Shown piece after piece: positions 28,177 through 38,010 of a stretch of DNA of 64,000 bases (within the stretch, counting starts at the first letter, position 1; every line of letters begins with the position of its first letter). Under the pieces are notes generated by a model. It had not been told where the DNA came from and did no database searches. It saw nothing but the letters and a program-made list of their open reading frames with translations. Source of the stretch: Akkermansia sp. Lineage in GTDB: Bacteria; Verrucomicrobiota; Verrucomicrobiia; Verrucomicrobiales; Akkermansiaceae. The stretch is from assembly GCA_030525455.1 (NCBI GenBank), contig JAUNER010000002.1:1-64000 (forward strand), in the 5' to 3' direction. The position numbers were made by a program, and so were the translations under genes.

Positions 28177-29259
28177 ATGGCAGATACTATAGGTTTGCTC
28201 CGCAAATTTTCAGAAGCATACGGCATTTCCGGGCACGAGGATGAAGTAAGAGACTTAGTTGTTTCCCACCTAGCCGACTGTGGTGAATTTTCAACAGACG
28301 GCACGGGCTCATTATTCTGTACCCAAGGCACAAAAGGGCCACGCATCATGCTTGCGGCACACATGGATGAAATTGGGTTTCTTGTCCAAAACATCACTAC
28401 TAACGGATTTTTACAACTAGTAGCCATTGGCGGATGGTGGACTCATACCCTGCTGAGTCAGCCAGTCATTGTAAAAACACGCCATGGGAAATACATCAAA
28501 GGCGTCATTGGTTCCAAACCACCTCACTTCTTACCGGATGGACAAAAAAACAGCCTTATGAGCATCGATTCCTTATTTGTTGATGTAGGGGCTGAAAGCG
28601 ATTATGAAGTAAAATACAAATTTGGCATCCGTATAGGAGACCCCGTCATACCGGACGTCCCATTTACTCAGCTAGAAAACCCAAACAGAGTCATGGGCAA
28701 AGCCTTTGATAACAGAGCAGGCTTATCTGCCATGGTTGAAGTGATGCAAAAACTTTCTCACACTGACCACCCGAATATCCTCATCGGAGCCGCCACTGTA
28801 CAGGAAGAAGTAGGAACACGCGGGGCTCGCACGGCAGGTGCAACCATGCAGCCCGACTGCGTTATTGTTCTGGAAGGTCCACCCGCAGATGACACTCCGG
28901 GATTTTCACTAGCAGATTCACAAGGCACACTTGGGAATGGAGCACAAATCCGATTATTTGACCCAACGGCCATCACCAACCCACGTTTTGCGAACCTTGT
29001 ACAAGATATAGCAGAAAAATACGATATTCCCTTCCAAGCAACAGTCCGTCGCACAGGGGGAACTGACGCAGCCGCCTTACATCTTTCCGGCACAGGCATC
29101 CCCTGTATCGTTCTAGGCATTCCTACCCGCTACATTCATGCTCATCGCGGCGTGTTAGACATCCGTGACTACGAAGCAGTTGTGGCATTAACCATAGAAC
29201 TGGTCAGGAATTTGGACTCCAAAACAGTTGACGAACTAACCAATTACCTTGCCAAATAA
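28177..29259 (+). CDS. M42 family aminopeptidase
   Basis: About 360 residues from ATG 28177. It is a di-zinc glutamyl-aminopeptidase/endoglucanase-like protein of family M42 (TET peptidases). Motifs are in order: AAHMDEIGF, AFDNRAGLSAMVEV, GAATVQEEVGTRGAR (catalytic Glu pair) and RRTGGTDAAALHLSGTGIP, ending with YIHAHRGVLDIRDYE. It is divergent from the pilus-like operon, sharing a region of about 165 bp, and precedes lgt by 1 nt, so they form an operon. Function: cytosolic peptide trimming. Confidence 0.93.
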   Translation: MADTIGLLRKFSEAYGISGHEDEVRDLVVSHLADCGEFSTDGTGSLFCTQGTKGPRIMLAAHMDEIGFLVQNITTNGFLQLVAIGGWWTHTLLSQPVIVKTRHGKYIKGVIGSKPPHFLPDGQKNSLMSIDSLFVDVGAESDYEVKYKFGIRIGDPVIPDVPFTQLENPNRVMGKAFDNRAGLSAMVEVMQKLSHTDHPNILIGAATVQEEVGTRGARTAGATMQPDCVIVLEGPPADDTPGFSLADSQGTLGNGAQIRLFDPTAITNPRFANLVQDIAEKYDIPFQATVRRTGGTDAAALHLSGTGIPCIVLGIPTRYIHAHRGVLDIRDYEAVVALTIELVRNLDSKTVDELTNYLAK

Positions 29260-29260
29260 A

Positions 29261-30295
29261 ATGACAGAACTTCCACCTATCCACAACTGGGACCCCGTTA
29301 TTTTTCAACTTACAGATGCTATAGCTGTTCGTTGGTATGGTGTCGCTTATATGTTAGGCTTCGTTATTGGCTTCTTCCTCTTGTGCCGTTTAGCCCGTAA
29401 AAACCTTTATCCTGTACCGGAAGAAAAACTTAGTGACTTTATCACTTGGGTGGCCTTAATCGGAGTACTGCTTGGCGGCCGACTTGGCTACGTACTATTC
29501 TATATGCTCCCCAACGAAGGGATTGGCTACATTCTTAACGACCCCACTGTCATCGTTCGCGTTTGGGAAGGTGGGATGGCTAGTCATGGAGGCATGCTTG
29601 GCGTTGTGGCGTATGCCATTTACTATGCTCGTAAACATAAGCTCCCATGGCCCGCTGTACTTGATGGCTTAGCTATCGTTGCTCCTGTTGGTTTATTCTT
29701 CGGGCGTCTTGCAAATTTTATCAATGGAGAACTCTATGGTAACATTGTACCTGTTGGGAGTAAATGTGGCATGATTTTCCCCACAGAACTTCTGCAATCA
29801 GAATTTCTTTTTAATCGAGTTGCCCATAGCATATTATCTGATTCCGCACTACAGGAATCCATCACAAATGCAGGATATCAAATTCCGGCTATTCTATCAC
29901 CGGAATGGATTATCACGTGTGCTCGTCACGTACCTGAACTTGAAAACCTTATCGCTAAGATTATGATCGGTCATTCTCGTTACCCCAGCCAACTTTACGA
30001 AGCAGCCACAGAAGGGCTTCTTCTATTCGCCATTCTCTGGTGCGTACGTATCTTCTGGAAACGGGCTTACAATGGTATTTTCTGCGGCATTTTCTGCATC
30101 GTTTATTCCATAGCACGCATTGCTTGTGAAGAGTTTAGAGAACCAGACTCTCCCTTTACCTTTGGTCTTACTCGCGGTCAGTTTTTATCCACTTTCCTCA
30201 TATTACTTGGGGTCGGATTTTTTATCTACGCCTTCCGCACGAAAAAAACAGTCACAGATTGCCAATTCTCTGACCCAAAAGCTCCTCAGGACTAA
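29261..30295 (+). CDS. lgt: Prolipoprotein diacylglyceryl transferase
   Basis: 344 residues, a polytopic inner-membrane enzyme that adds diacylglycerol to the lipobox Cys of prolipoproteins. The motifs ASHGGMLGVV and GRLANFINGELYG are the Lgt signature. ATG 29261 follows the M42 stop by 1 nt; the TTG at 29249 would overlap it. It is about 50 residues longer than E. coli Lgt; the extra length is a loop around residues 165-230 before the SRYPSQLYEA motif, which is itself conserved. It serves the many lipoproteins seen in the window, such as the entericidin-like and ankyrin proteins. A terminator follows. Confidence 0.95.
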   Translation: MTELPPIHNWDPVIFQLTDAIAVRWYGVAYMLGFVIGFFLLCRLARKNLYPVPEEKLSDFITWVALIGVLLGGRLGYVLFYMLPNEGIGYILNDPTVIVRVWEGGMASHGGMLGVVAYAIYYARKHKLPWPAVLDGLAIVAPVGLFFGRLANFINGELYGNIVPVGSKCGMIFPTELLQSEFLFNRVAHSILSDSALQESITNAGYQIPAILSPEWIITCARHVPELENLIAKIMIGHSRYPSQLYEAATEGLLLFAILWCVRIFWKRAYNGIFCGIFCIVYSIARIACEEFREPDSPFTFGLTRGQFLSTFLILLGVGFFIYAFRTKKTVTDCQFSDPKAPQD

Positions 30296-30312
30296 CAAAA
30301 TCCCTCTTCACC

Positions 30313-30338
30313 GCCCCATGTAACACATGGGGCTTTTT
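30313..30338 (+). terminator. Intrinsic terminator after lgt
   Basis: GCCCCATGT (30313-30321) pairs with ACATGGGGC (30325-30333) around a 3-nt loop, followed by TTTTT. The rest of the gap up to pepP shows no other feature. Confidence 0.9.
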
Positions 30339-30593
30339 GTATTTTCAGCACAAAAATTTTTCGCCGCTCTTGTTTTAAGTTATTTATTTACTGATTTCAC
30401 CCATTTACACCCCATCTATTTCAATCCGACCATTCACCAAGACACAAACCTTAGAATCATCGTAGTTTATATATTCGAAGTCAAGAAAGACAAAGAATAT
30501 ACCCTCAGCAGCCAATTTGAAGTTATAAAATAAGAACACACGCGACCGTATGTAAGATTGACAAACAAAAGAAGCACAGGCATTCTCTTAGAC

Positions 30594-31877
30594 ATGAGAT
30601 ACGAGCCGTTACCAGCATCATTTTATAGAGCAAACCGAGCAGAATTAGCCTCTAAACTGCCAATTGGTTCAGTATTGGTATTACATTCCAATGACGTATT
30701 TCCCACGAATGCCGATGGGACCTTTGCCCTACATCAGAATGCAAATTTATTCTATCTAACAGGCATTGACCAGGAAGAATCCGTACTTATCATGCGTATT
30801 CGTGAAGACGGGTGGGATGAAACACTTCTATTACGCGAAACAAACGAACAAATCGTCATTTGGGAAGGAGCACGGCTCACACAAAAGCAAGCACAAGAAC
30901 TAAGTGACATCCAAGATGTACGTTGGACTTCAGAATACGACACCCTATTAGACAGCTACCTCCCAAAAGCCAGCAATTTGTATGTAGAAGCCAATCTACA
31001 TCCGCGTAGCACCTGCCCGGTAGAAACGCGTAATGCCAGAATGTGCAAACAAATCCAATCACGCTATCCGGCATTAAAAGTGCAAAACGTCTACGACATT
31101 TTAGCAACAATGCGACAAATCAAAAAGCCGGAAGAAATCGTTGCCCTTCAAAAAGCATGCGACATCACCAATGCCGGATTTAGAGAACTACTCAGCTTCA
31201 TTCGCCCCGGTGTAGGCGAATGGCAAATCGAAGGATTTTTATCAAACGCTTTTATCAGCAGAGGCCCTCGTAAATTCTCATTTTTACCAATTATAGCCTC
31301 CGGTAAAGACACCTGCGTACTACACTACATTCAGAATGATAAAATTTGCCAAGATGGCGACTTAGTACTCATGGATATCGGCACCGAATACGGCAACTAT
31401 AACTCCGACATGACCCGCACCGTACCAGTCAATGGGAAATTCACCCCACGCCAACGTGCCGTATACGAAGCCGTACGCCACACCATGGAATTCGCGAAAA
31501 GCATACTACGCCCGGGCATACGCAAATCTGACTACGAACGCCAAATACGCGTACACATGGGCAAAGAACTGCTAACTCTAGGCTTAGTCACAGAAGCCCA
31601 ACTAGCAGAAAACCCGGCAGACCCACCCATTGTACGTAAATACTTTATGCATGGGTGCTCACACTTCCTAGGGCTGGACGTTCACGATGTAGGCGAAAGC
31701 GATCCCATCATCGCTACCGGCATGGTTTACACCATAGAGCCAGGCATCTACATACCGGAAGAATCCATTGGGATACGACTCGAAAATGACGTTCTGGTAG
31801 GAGAAACCGAAAACACCGATTTACTCGGAGATGTCCCTCTACACCCGGACGACATTGAAGCCCTTATGGCTCGCTAA
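30594..31877 (+). CDS. pepP: Xaa-Pro aminopeptidase (M24B)
   Basis: About 427 residues from ATG 30594; an in-frame TTG at 30558 is less likely. It removes the first residue of peptides whose second residue is Pro. The N-terminal aminopeptidase P domain has [18 protein letters not shown]. The C-terminal pita-bread domain holds the di-metal ligands: [19 protein letters not shown] (two Asp), [16 protein letters not shown] (His), [11 protein letters not shown] and IRLENDVLV (two Glu). The gene stands between lgt and hisG. Confidence 0.95.
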   Translation: MRYEPLPASFYRANRAELASKLPIGSVLVLHSNDVFPTNADGTFALHQNANLFYLTGIDQEESVLIMRIREDGWDETLLLRETNEQIVIWEGARLTQKQAQELSDIQDVRWTSEYDTLLDSYLPKASNLYVEANLHPRSTCPVETRNARMCKQIQSRYPALKVQNVYDILATMRQIKKPEEIVALQKACDITNAGFRELLSFIRPGVGEWQIEGFLSNAFISRGPRKFSFLPIIASGKDTCVLHYIQNDKICQDGDLVLMDIGTEYGNYNSDMTRTVPVNGKFTPRQRAVYEAVRHTMEFAKSILRPGIRKSDYERQIRVHMGKELLTLGLVTEAQLAENPADPPIVRKYFMHGCSHFLGLDVHDVGESDPIIATGMVYTIEPGIYIPEESIGIRLENDVLVGETENTDLLGDVPLHPDDIEALMAR

Positions 31878-31942
31878 ATTCAATACTGATAGGTTCTAAA
31901 CTTGACAATGAGACGCAAATAGGGTTTCATCTGTCTCCCGCC

Positions 31943-32818
31943 ATGTCAAAAAAACTTAAAATAGCACTTCCAAAAGGTAGCTTGCAAGATTCTACCGTAG
32001 AACTCTTCCGCAAGGCCGGCTATAATGTTTACGTATCCAGCCGAGGTTATCGTCCGACATCTGACGATGACGAGCTTGAGCTATTTCTCATTCGTGCTCA
32101 AGAAATCGGTCGTTATGTAAACGATGGATTTATCGATTGTGGCATCACTGGGCGCGACTGGATCTACGAGAACCGAGCAGACGTCGAAGTACTCACCGAC
32201 CTACAATACTCCAAGGCAACATCCAAGCCAACTCGCTGGGTATTAGTCGTGCCGGAAGACTCCCCTATCAAATGTGCAGAAGACCTACAAGGCAAGCGTA
32301 TAGCTACAGAAGGCGTAGGCATTACCGAACGCTGGTTGCAAGAAAAAGGCATCCAAGCACATGTAGAATTTTCATGGGGAGCTACGGAAGTTAAAGTACC
32401 TGAACTGGTAGATGCCATTGTTGACATCACGGAAACAGGTAGCTCCATTAAGGCAAATAAACTACGCATCGTTGATACCCTAATGACTTCATACCCTCAA
32501 TTCATCGCCAATAAAGAAACGATGAAAGATGAGTGGAAAAAACAAAAGCTCGAAGGGCTAGTCATGATGCTCAAAGGGGCATTAGAAGCACGCCGAAAGG
32601 TTGGCTTAAAGATGAACCTGCCAAAATCTTCTTTAGATAATATGCTGGCTATGTTACCATCACTTCGTCGTCCTACTGTTTCGCATTTAGCAGAGGATGG
32701 CTGGCTAGCAGTAGAAGTAGTTATTGATGAAGCCGTGGTACGCGACATTATTCCGCAGTTAAAGGCACTCGGTGCTGAAGGTATCATCGAATATCCGCTC
32801 AATAAGCTCGTCTATTAA
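31943..32818 (+). CDS. hisG: ATP phosphoribosyltransferase, long form
   Basis: 291 residues, first enzyme of histidine synthesis (ATP plus PRPP to phosphoribosyl-ATP). The N-terminus [20 protein letters not shown] and the PRPP loop [18 protein letters not shown] are typical. The last 75 residues ([20 protein letters not shown] onward) are the HisG_C ACT-like regulatory domain, so it is the long form inhibited by histidine and does not need HisZ. No other his genes are adjacent. A TTGACA 35 bp upstream of the ATG could be its -35 box. Confidence 0.96.
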   Translation: MSKKLKIALPKGSLQDSTVELFRKAGYNVYVSSRGYRPTSDDDELELFLIRAQEIGRYVNDGFIDCGITGRDWIYENRADVEVLTDLQYSKATSKPTRWVLVVPEDSPIKCAEDLQGKRIATEGVGITERWLQEKGIQAHVEFSWGATEVKVPELVDAIVDITETGSSIKANKLRIVDTLMTSYPQFIANKETMKDEWKKQKLEGLVMMLKGALEARRKVGLKMNLPKSSLDNMLAMLPSLRRPTVSHLAEDGWLAVEVVIDEAVVRDIIPQLKALGAEGIIEYPLNKLVY

Positions 32819-32859
32819 GTTTTTTTCTCACTAAGTAAAACAACAAACGAACCACAATC

Positions 32860-32964
32860 ATGGGATCGCTCAAGAAACGCCGTAAAGCAAAAATTAACAA
32901 GCATAAGCGCAGCAAGCGCATGCGTCAGAACCGTCACAAGAAGCGTTTGCGTTACAAGTCCTAA
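32860..32964 (+). CDS. Small basic ribosomal peptide (bS22/COX24-like)
   Basis: A 34-residue peptide, too short for most gene finders: it opens MGSLKKRRKAKINKHKRSKR, continues MRQNRHKKRLRYKS, and has no acidic residue. It matches the AURKAIP1/COX24 (bS22-type) small ribosomal subunit protein family, which is widespread in Bacteroidota and Verrucomicrobiota. Translation starts at ATG 32860 after an A-rich leader. The run of basic residues fits rRNA binding. It lies 41 bp after hisG and has a terminator behind it. Confidence 0.85.
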   Translation: MGSLKKRRKAKINKHKRSKRMRQNRHKKRLRYKS

Positions 32965-33024
32965 GGTTTGTGCGTGTTCGCTGCTCAAACTGGCAGTTAC
33001 CATCCGATTTTCGGAAAAAAACTC

Positions 33025-33059
33025 CGGCGTCTATCCCAAAAGGACAGACGCCGTTTTTT
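33025..33059 (+). terminator. Intrinsic terminator after the ribosomal peptide
   Basis: CGGCGTCT (33025-33032) pairs with AGACGCCG (33046-33053) with a 13-nt loop, followed by TTTTTT. Confidence 0.85.
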
Positions 33060-33086
33060 ATGATAAAACGATGTTATAAAATAAGA

Positions 33087-33701
33087 CTATTCTTCATTCT
33101 CCTGAAATGGAGTAAGCTCACGCTCAACAGGAGCTGAATCAATCTCAAATTCAGGGCCTAACTTTTCCTGTAACTTTGCATTAAATTTATCAATAAACTT
33201 TTGTCTGTCACCCTCTAACTCCTTAACCAACTCCATATCGCCATCTGCCTTTGCTTTATTAATTTGGTAATCAATAATATTTGTGACAAACAATCTAATT
33301 TCATCTGCCATTTGTTCCCCATAAGTCACAGCCAACTCATGATTACCAGAGGCTTGGGCATTCTGAGCCTCTATACTATATTTATCCAGTTTCTCAAATA
33401 AATCAGATATTGTATAATAATCCACGCCAAAATAATGACTAGAGCCTGCATTTATTGCAACTAGACTTGAAATTGGGCCTACGATAAAGAACGTAAGCAA
33501 CATCATAACAACCCCAAATACTTTTGCCTTCAAATACATGGCTATAAACGAACCAACAAAAGCCATCAAAGCCAAGCAAACCCCACACAAACCGGCATAA
33601 AATCCAAAAAACGGCAATACCAAGGCAAGCACAGCCGCCGCAATCACAAACCCCATCAAAACCCTCTGCTTCTTTTGCAATGTAATATCTTCAGTTTCCA
33701 T
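33087..33701 (-). CDS. Small membrane protein, tandem paralogue B
   Basis: 204 residues, unrecognised. Two hydrophobic blocks cover residues about 15-55 and 60-85 (VIAAAVLALVLPFFGFYAGL; VVMMLLTFFIVGPISSLVAI), followed by a long helical soluble part rich in Lys and Glu. The first about 55 residues and the DNA before the start are nearly identical to the next gene (33821-34501), whereas the C-terminal halves are only distantly alike. This is a tandem duplication. The likely role is a membrane-anchored protein with a cytoplasmic or periplasmic helical domain. Confidence 0.7.
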   Translation of the reverse strand: METEDITLQKKQRVLMGFVIAAAVLALVLPFFGFYAGLCGVCLALMAFVGSFIAMYLKAKVFGVVMMLLTFFIVGPISSLVAINAGSSHYFGVDYYTISDLFEKLDKYSIEAQNAQASGNHELAVTYGEQMADEIRLFVTNIIDYQINKAKADGDMELVKELEGDRQKFIDKFNAKLQEKLGPEFEIDSAPVERELTPFQENEE

Positions 33702-33820
33702 GCTTCTTTACTAACAAAAATACATACCCGTGTCTAGGCACAAATACAAAAGAGCCCCCTCTGCTTCGCAAGAAGAAGTTACAACAATACTTAAGATAAA
33801 AGAAACACACACCTCCCCCG

Positions 33821-34501
33821 CTACATACCAGAAGAATTCGATGAATCATTCTCCTCTTCCTCAATGAAGTCTCCCATCGCCTCTTCATCATCTTCTATCA
33901 CCTCTACCGCTACGGGCTCTTCTTCTAATTCAGCTTCCCTTACTTCTTCTAAAAATTCAAGCTTACTTTGCAATTCCTCATTAAGTGCACAAAACAAATC
34001 ATCTCTCTGCGTCTCTAGCTTTTTCACTAAATCCAAATCTCCATTTAATTTTGCCTGTTGAATTTCATACTCAATTACACTCGAAATTTTTGGCAGGACA
34101 TAATCATAAGATTTTTTACTTAAAGCATAAGCTAACTCGAAATTTTCGGCCTCTTCGGCCTCCTCAATCTGCATTTTATAATCACTCATTATCACAAATG
34201 CCTCTAGGACACTATAAACATCTATCCCAAATTTATGTTTACAGTAGACGTTTGCTGTAAACATAGTAGAAAGCGGGCCAAAGACAATTGTAGTGAGTAC
34301 CAACATAATAATCCCAAACATTTTTGCTTTCAAAAACAAAGCAATAATAGCCCCAAGCAATGCAACCAAAGCCAAGCAAACCCCACACAAACCGGCATGA
34401 AATCCAAAAAATGGCAATACCAAGGCAAGCACGGTCGCAGCAATCACAATACCCATCAAAACCCTCTGCTTCTTTTGCAATGTGATATCTTCAGTTTCCA
34501 T
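33821..34501 (-). CDS. Small membrane protein, tandem paralogue A
   Basis: 226 residues, unrecognised. It opens with METEDITLQKKQRVLMGIVI, identical in its first 16 residues to paralogue B, and shares the hydrophobic block ALVLPFFGFHAGLCGVCLAL. A helical region follows, then an acidic tail (EEEPVAVEVIEDDEEAMGD) that the paralogue lacks. The two genes are separated by 119 bp and run the same way. The shared 5' DNA extends upstream of both ATGs, so promoter and leader were duplicated as well. Confidence 0.7.
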   Translation of the reverse strand: METEDITLQKKQRVLMGIVIAATVLALVLPFFGFHAGLCGVCLALVALLGAIIALFLKAKMFGIIMLVLTTIVFGPLSTMFTANVYCKHKFGIDVYSVLEAFVIMSDYKMQIEEAEEAENFELAYALSKKSYDYVLPKISSVIEYEIQQAKLNGDLDLVKKLETQRDDLFCALNEELQSKLEFLEEVREAELEEEPVAVEVIEDDEEAMGDFIEEEENDSSNSSGM

Positions 34502-34804
34502 GCTTCTTTACTAACAAAAATCCCCCCACTCGTCTAGGTATAAATAAAACGACTAACGGGAATTACCTATTTCGCTTTCCCGACACACTTCACCTACCAT
34601 CCATACTCCCCATAACAAACATACATCCCCTCCAAAAAAGCCATCAAAAATCGAATTTTACCCCAAAAACCAAAAAAATCGAAAAAATTGCATGATTTTA
34701 TCAAATAAAGATTGCGAAAATCCAAAATAAGGGGATAGTCTAACCACGTCAAAATATCACCACACGATAATTTGACAAAACAGAAAAAATCACGAACAAA
34801 ACCC

Positions 34805-36496
34805 ATGTCTGATACACAGAGTAAGATACTCAGAGCGGCCATCGGCTTGGCTGCAGCAGGGATAGTATTTTTACTTCCCTTCGAGAGCTGGGGACTCGCA
34901 CTGAGTCCGATTGAAGTTAGGGTGATTGCCATGTTTGTAATGGCCGCCTTGTTCTGGATTCTGGAACCAATTCCGATTTGGACCACATCCGTATTGGTCA
35001 TTGCCATGTGCTTGCTAGGCCTATCATCAAGTGGCCTCACATGCTTACGAGTCGATAACTTTAGCAGACCTGCCTTAGAACAAGTTGTCGATAAAGTGTT
35101 ACCTAGTAACATAGAAACAGCATCTAAAGAAGCATTTAAAAAAGCACTTGCAAGCAAGCTGGAAAAGACACCAAAGCTAGATGCATCAAAAGTTTGCATG
35201 ATTATGAGCGACCAGCTCATGACATCTAAGTTTAGCGAAGAAGTAAAGAAGGAAGCTACAGCAAAACTCTACTCTACTTATAACAGCAAAGATGCAAAAG
35301 CAGGCTTGGAAAAAGAATTAGTCATTGCCAATGCAATGGATTCAAAGAGCACCATGGCAACCTTTGCCGACCCAATTATCATGCTCTTCCTTGGTGGCTT
35401 CTTCTTAGCAGCGGCCGCCACTAAATACCGTTTAGACATGAACTTGGCCAAGGTATTGCTCAAGCCATTTGGGACAAACCCGAAATTTGTTTTGCTTGGG
35501 TTAATGGCCGTTACAGCACTATTCTCAATGTTCATGAGCAACACAGCAACAGCCGCTATGATGCTTGCCATCCTAGCACCGGTACTAGCTTTATTTGCAC
35601 CGGAAGATAAAGGCCGTGCCGCATTTGCTCTAGCCATCCCGATTGCAGCCAACATCGGTGGTATAGGTACCCCCATTGGTACTCCCCCTAATGCTATTGC
35701 CCTAAAAGCACTCGCCGGCATGGAAGGGGTAGCAGAAATATCCTTTGGCAAATGGCTCATGTTTGGTGTACCTTTCGTTACCATCCTAATCTTGATTGCA
35801 TGGGTTCTCTTACTTTGGTTATTCCCAATTTCCCAAAAGACACTTGAACTGAAAGTAGGCGATAAATTCCTAAAGACAACAAAGGCAATCATCGTTTACA
35901 TCACCTTTGCCGTAACAGTCCTTCTTTGGGTAACCGGTAAAGATGTACACGGTTTAGATTCCAACACTATTGCAATGATTCCAATTGCCATCTTTGCGAT
36001 TACCTCAGTTATTACTAAAGATGATTTAAAAGGAATGAGCTGGGACGTTCTCTGGTTAGTTGCCGGTGGTTTCGCTCTTGGTCTGGCATTACAAGATACA
36101 GGATTAGCCAAAAACCTCATCGGTGCTATTCCATTTGACCAATGGTCTCCGTTCTTACTCATGGTTGGCTCCGGCTTAATCTGTATCTTTATGGCAACCT
36201 TTATGAGCCATACAGCTACAGCATCTTTGCTTATTCCGATTATTGCAGTCGTGGCAACCAACTTAGGTGCAGGTCTAGACGAATTAGGTGGGCCAACAGC
36301 TCTACTGGTTTCCGTAGCATTTGCTTCATCCTTGGGTATGGCTCTACCAATCAGTACACCTCCGAATGCATTGGCCTATGCTACCGGCCTTGTTGATTCT
36401 AAGGGCATGGCTCTTACAGGGGTAATTCTTGGCATCATTGGTATGGTTCTGACATACGTTATGATGATGATTCTTGCCCAATGTAACGTTTTTTAG
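34805..36496 (+). CDS. DASS family anion/sodium symporter
   Basis: About 563 residues from ATG 34805; the 11-residue extension from a TTG at 34772 is not favoured. It is a divalent anion:Na+ symporter (SLC13 type) for dicarboxylates such as succinate. Paired repeats each carry a substrate/sodium hairpin: FMSNTATAAMMLAI and FMSHTATASLLIPI. GTPIGTPPNAIALKAL and ALPISTPPNALAYATG are the matching unwound helices. An insertion of about 85 residues (about 80-165) between helices 2 and 3 is soluble and helical. The second hairpin reads SHT instead of the usual SNT. A hairpin follows the gene. Confidence 0.92.
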   Translation: MSDTQSKILRAAIGLAAAGIVFLLPFESWGLALSPIEVRVIAMFVMAALFWILEPIPIWTTSVLVIAMCLLGLSSSGLTCLRVDNFSRPALEQVVDKVLPSNIETASKEAFKKALASKLEKTPKLDASKVCMIMSDQLMTSKFSEEVKKEATAKLYSTYNSKDAKAGLEKELVIANAMDSKSTMATFADPIIMLFLGGFFLAAAATKYRLDMNLAKVLLKPFGTNPKFVLLGLMAVTALFSMFMSNTATAAMMLAILAPVLALFAPEDKGRAAFALAIPIAANIGGIGTPIGTPPNAIALKALAGMEGVAEISFGKWLMFGVPFVTILILIAWVLLLWLFPISQKTLELKVGDKFLKTTKAIIVYITFAVTVLLWVTGKDVHGLDSNTIAMIPIAIFAITSVITKDDLKGMSWDVLWLVAGGFALGLALQDTGLAKNLIGAIPFDQWSPFLLMVGSGLICIFMATFMSHTATASLLIPIIAVVATNLGAGLDELGGPTALLVSVAFASSLGMALPISTPPNALAYATGLVDSKGMALTGVILGIIGMVLTYVMMMILAQCNVF

Positions 36497-36508
36497 TTAA
36501 TATACTCT

Positions 36509-36540
36509 CTGCATCGGGGCTAGGGTTTTCCCCGATGCAG
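36509..36540 (+). terminator. Hairpin after the DASS gene
   Basis: A perfect 11-bp stem, CTGCATCGGGG (36509-36519) with CCCCGATGCAG (36530-36540), has a 10-nt loop, but the tail is ATTTAA and not a clean T-run. It is probably a terminator, though a weak one. Confidence 0.6.
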
Positions 36541-36567
36541 ATTTAACCAGACATAAGATTACGTCAA

Positions 36568-38010
36568 ATGATTACAAAACAAGCAGATTTTCAACTGAAA
36601 CTCAAGCGCATTAACTTGGCGTATTTTTCAGAACCCGACCGCATCATTACAGTAAAAAAAGGCGATGCAATCGTTCGGCAGGGAGAAATCAACAAACGAC
36701 TCTATTTGATTCTTTCCGGTTCCGTTATTGCTAACCGCCATGTAGTAAAAGAAGACCCCGAAACGGCCTCCACTTCTCACAAAATCTACAAAGCATTCAC
36801 AGCAGGTCCCGGTGACTATCTGGGCGTACAGAGTTTTTTCTCTGAATGGTTTCGAAGCTCATCTGATCTCATCGCAGAAACAGACCTCGAGCTTGCCTAC
36901 ATTGATGACGCGACACCTGCCATCGAACCGGAAAAATACGGAACCCTTCTAGAACAATTCGTACCGGCAATCATTCACGAACTTTCTGCCAGAAACACTC
37001 GTGTTTTCGACCGTACGGCAGAAAAAGAAGAAGCTCTGCGAATGCTTCATCGCTCAGAAATGGCAGCCACTTTGGGTCAACTATCAGCCGGCATCGCTCA
37101 TGAGCTCAACAATGCCCTTGGGGTGTTATCCAGACGAACGGATTTCGTACTGGAATTTCTAGAAAAACTCTTACAAGGGTGCAATCCTGCACAGTATACG
37201 CTCTACGCTAATGGACTAGAAGGAGAATCCTCTCTATCAAGTTCAGAGCAACGCAAACTAGCACGCCAATACGAAAGAGAACTAGGAATTTCTCAAGATG
37301 CCGCAAAGGTACTTGCACAAATGCAAGGCGAAAAAATTGCCAAGGAGTTAAAAGACTCCGCATTTCTAAAGCAATTAGAGGGCAATATTCCCTATTGGGA
37401 ACTGGGGCATGATTTACACGACATGAAATTGGCCGTACGTCATGCCACAGGCATTGTTCGTTCCGTTCGCCTACTTGGCGGTGGCAACAGTCGCCGTGAA
37501 GACGGTGTCAATGTCGCTGATTCAATCGTCGAAGCAGTCGCATTGGTAAAGTCAAACCTTCGTGGTCTGCATTTTGACATCTCCTTACCCGAATCTCAAA
37601 CCGTTCCTCTTATTTATGCAGATACGACGGAATTGGTACAAATTTGGGTAAACTTACTACAAAATGCCAGTGATGCACTAAAAATAGCCGGCACACCGGA
37701 CCCTGCCATATTTGTTGATTGTCATGTGGAAAAAGTCACTACTAACGACCAAACTTCCCATACAACAAAGGAAATTCACGTTTCTGTTACAGATAATGGT
37801 CCCGGAGTACCTAATGAACTAAAAGAAAAAATCTTTCGCCCGAATTTCACAACAAAGAAAAAAGGGCTCTCATTTGGCCTCGGTCTTGGTCTAACCATCG
37901 TGCGTCGTATTGTTGATAGTTACAATGGTCGTATTCGTTTAGACAGCCAGCCGGGGAAAACCACTTTTACAATCATTATTCCAATCACAACCAACCATGG
38001 AAAAAATTAA
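36568..38010 (+). CDS. Histidine kinase with N-terminal cNMP-binding domain
   Basis: 480 residues without membrane segments, so a cytosolic sensor. Residues about 18-125 are a cyclic-nucleotide-binding fold (KKGDAIVRQGEINKRLYLIL; PGDYLGVQSFF). The dimerisation helix holds the H-box GQLSAGIAHELNNALG with H178. The ATPase part has the N-box WVNLLQNASDALK, G1 DNGPGVP and G2 GLGLGLTIVRRIV. About 120 extra residues (200-320) between H-box and ATPase are helical and not typical. Its stop overlaps the receiver gene by 14 nt. The signal sensed is unknown. Confidence 0.9.
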   Translation: MITKQADFQLKLKRINLAYFSEPDRIITVKKGDAIVRQGEINKRLYLILSGSVIANRHVVKEDPETASTSHKIYKAFTAGPGDYLGVQSFFSEWFRSSSDLIAETDLELAYIDDATPAIEPEKYGTLLEQFVPAIIHELSARNTRVFDRTAEKEEALRMLHRSEMAATLGQLSAGIAHELNNALGVLSRRTDFVLEFLEKLLQGCNPAQYTLYANGLEGESSLSSSEQRKLARQYERELGISQDAAKVLAQMQGEKIAKELKDSAFLKQLEGNIPYWELGHDLHDMKLAVRHATGIVRSVRLLGGGNSRREDGVNVADSIVEAVALVKSNLRGLHFDISLPESQTVPLIYADTTELVQIWVNLLQNASDALKIAGTPDPAIFVDCHVEKVTTNDQTSHTTKEIHVSVTDNGPGVPNELKEKIFRPNFTTKKKGLSFGLGLGLTIVRRIVDSYNGRIRLDSQPGKTTFTIIIPITTNHGKN

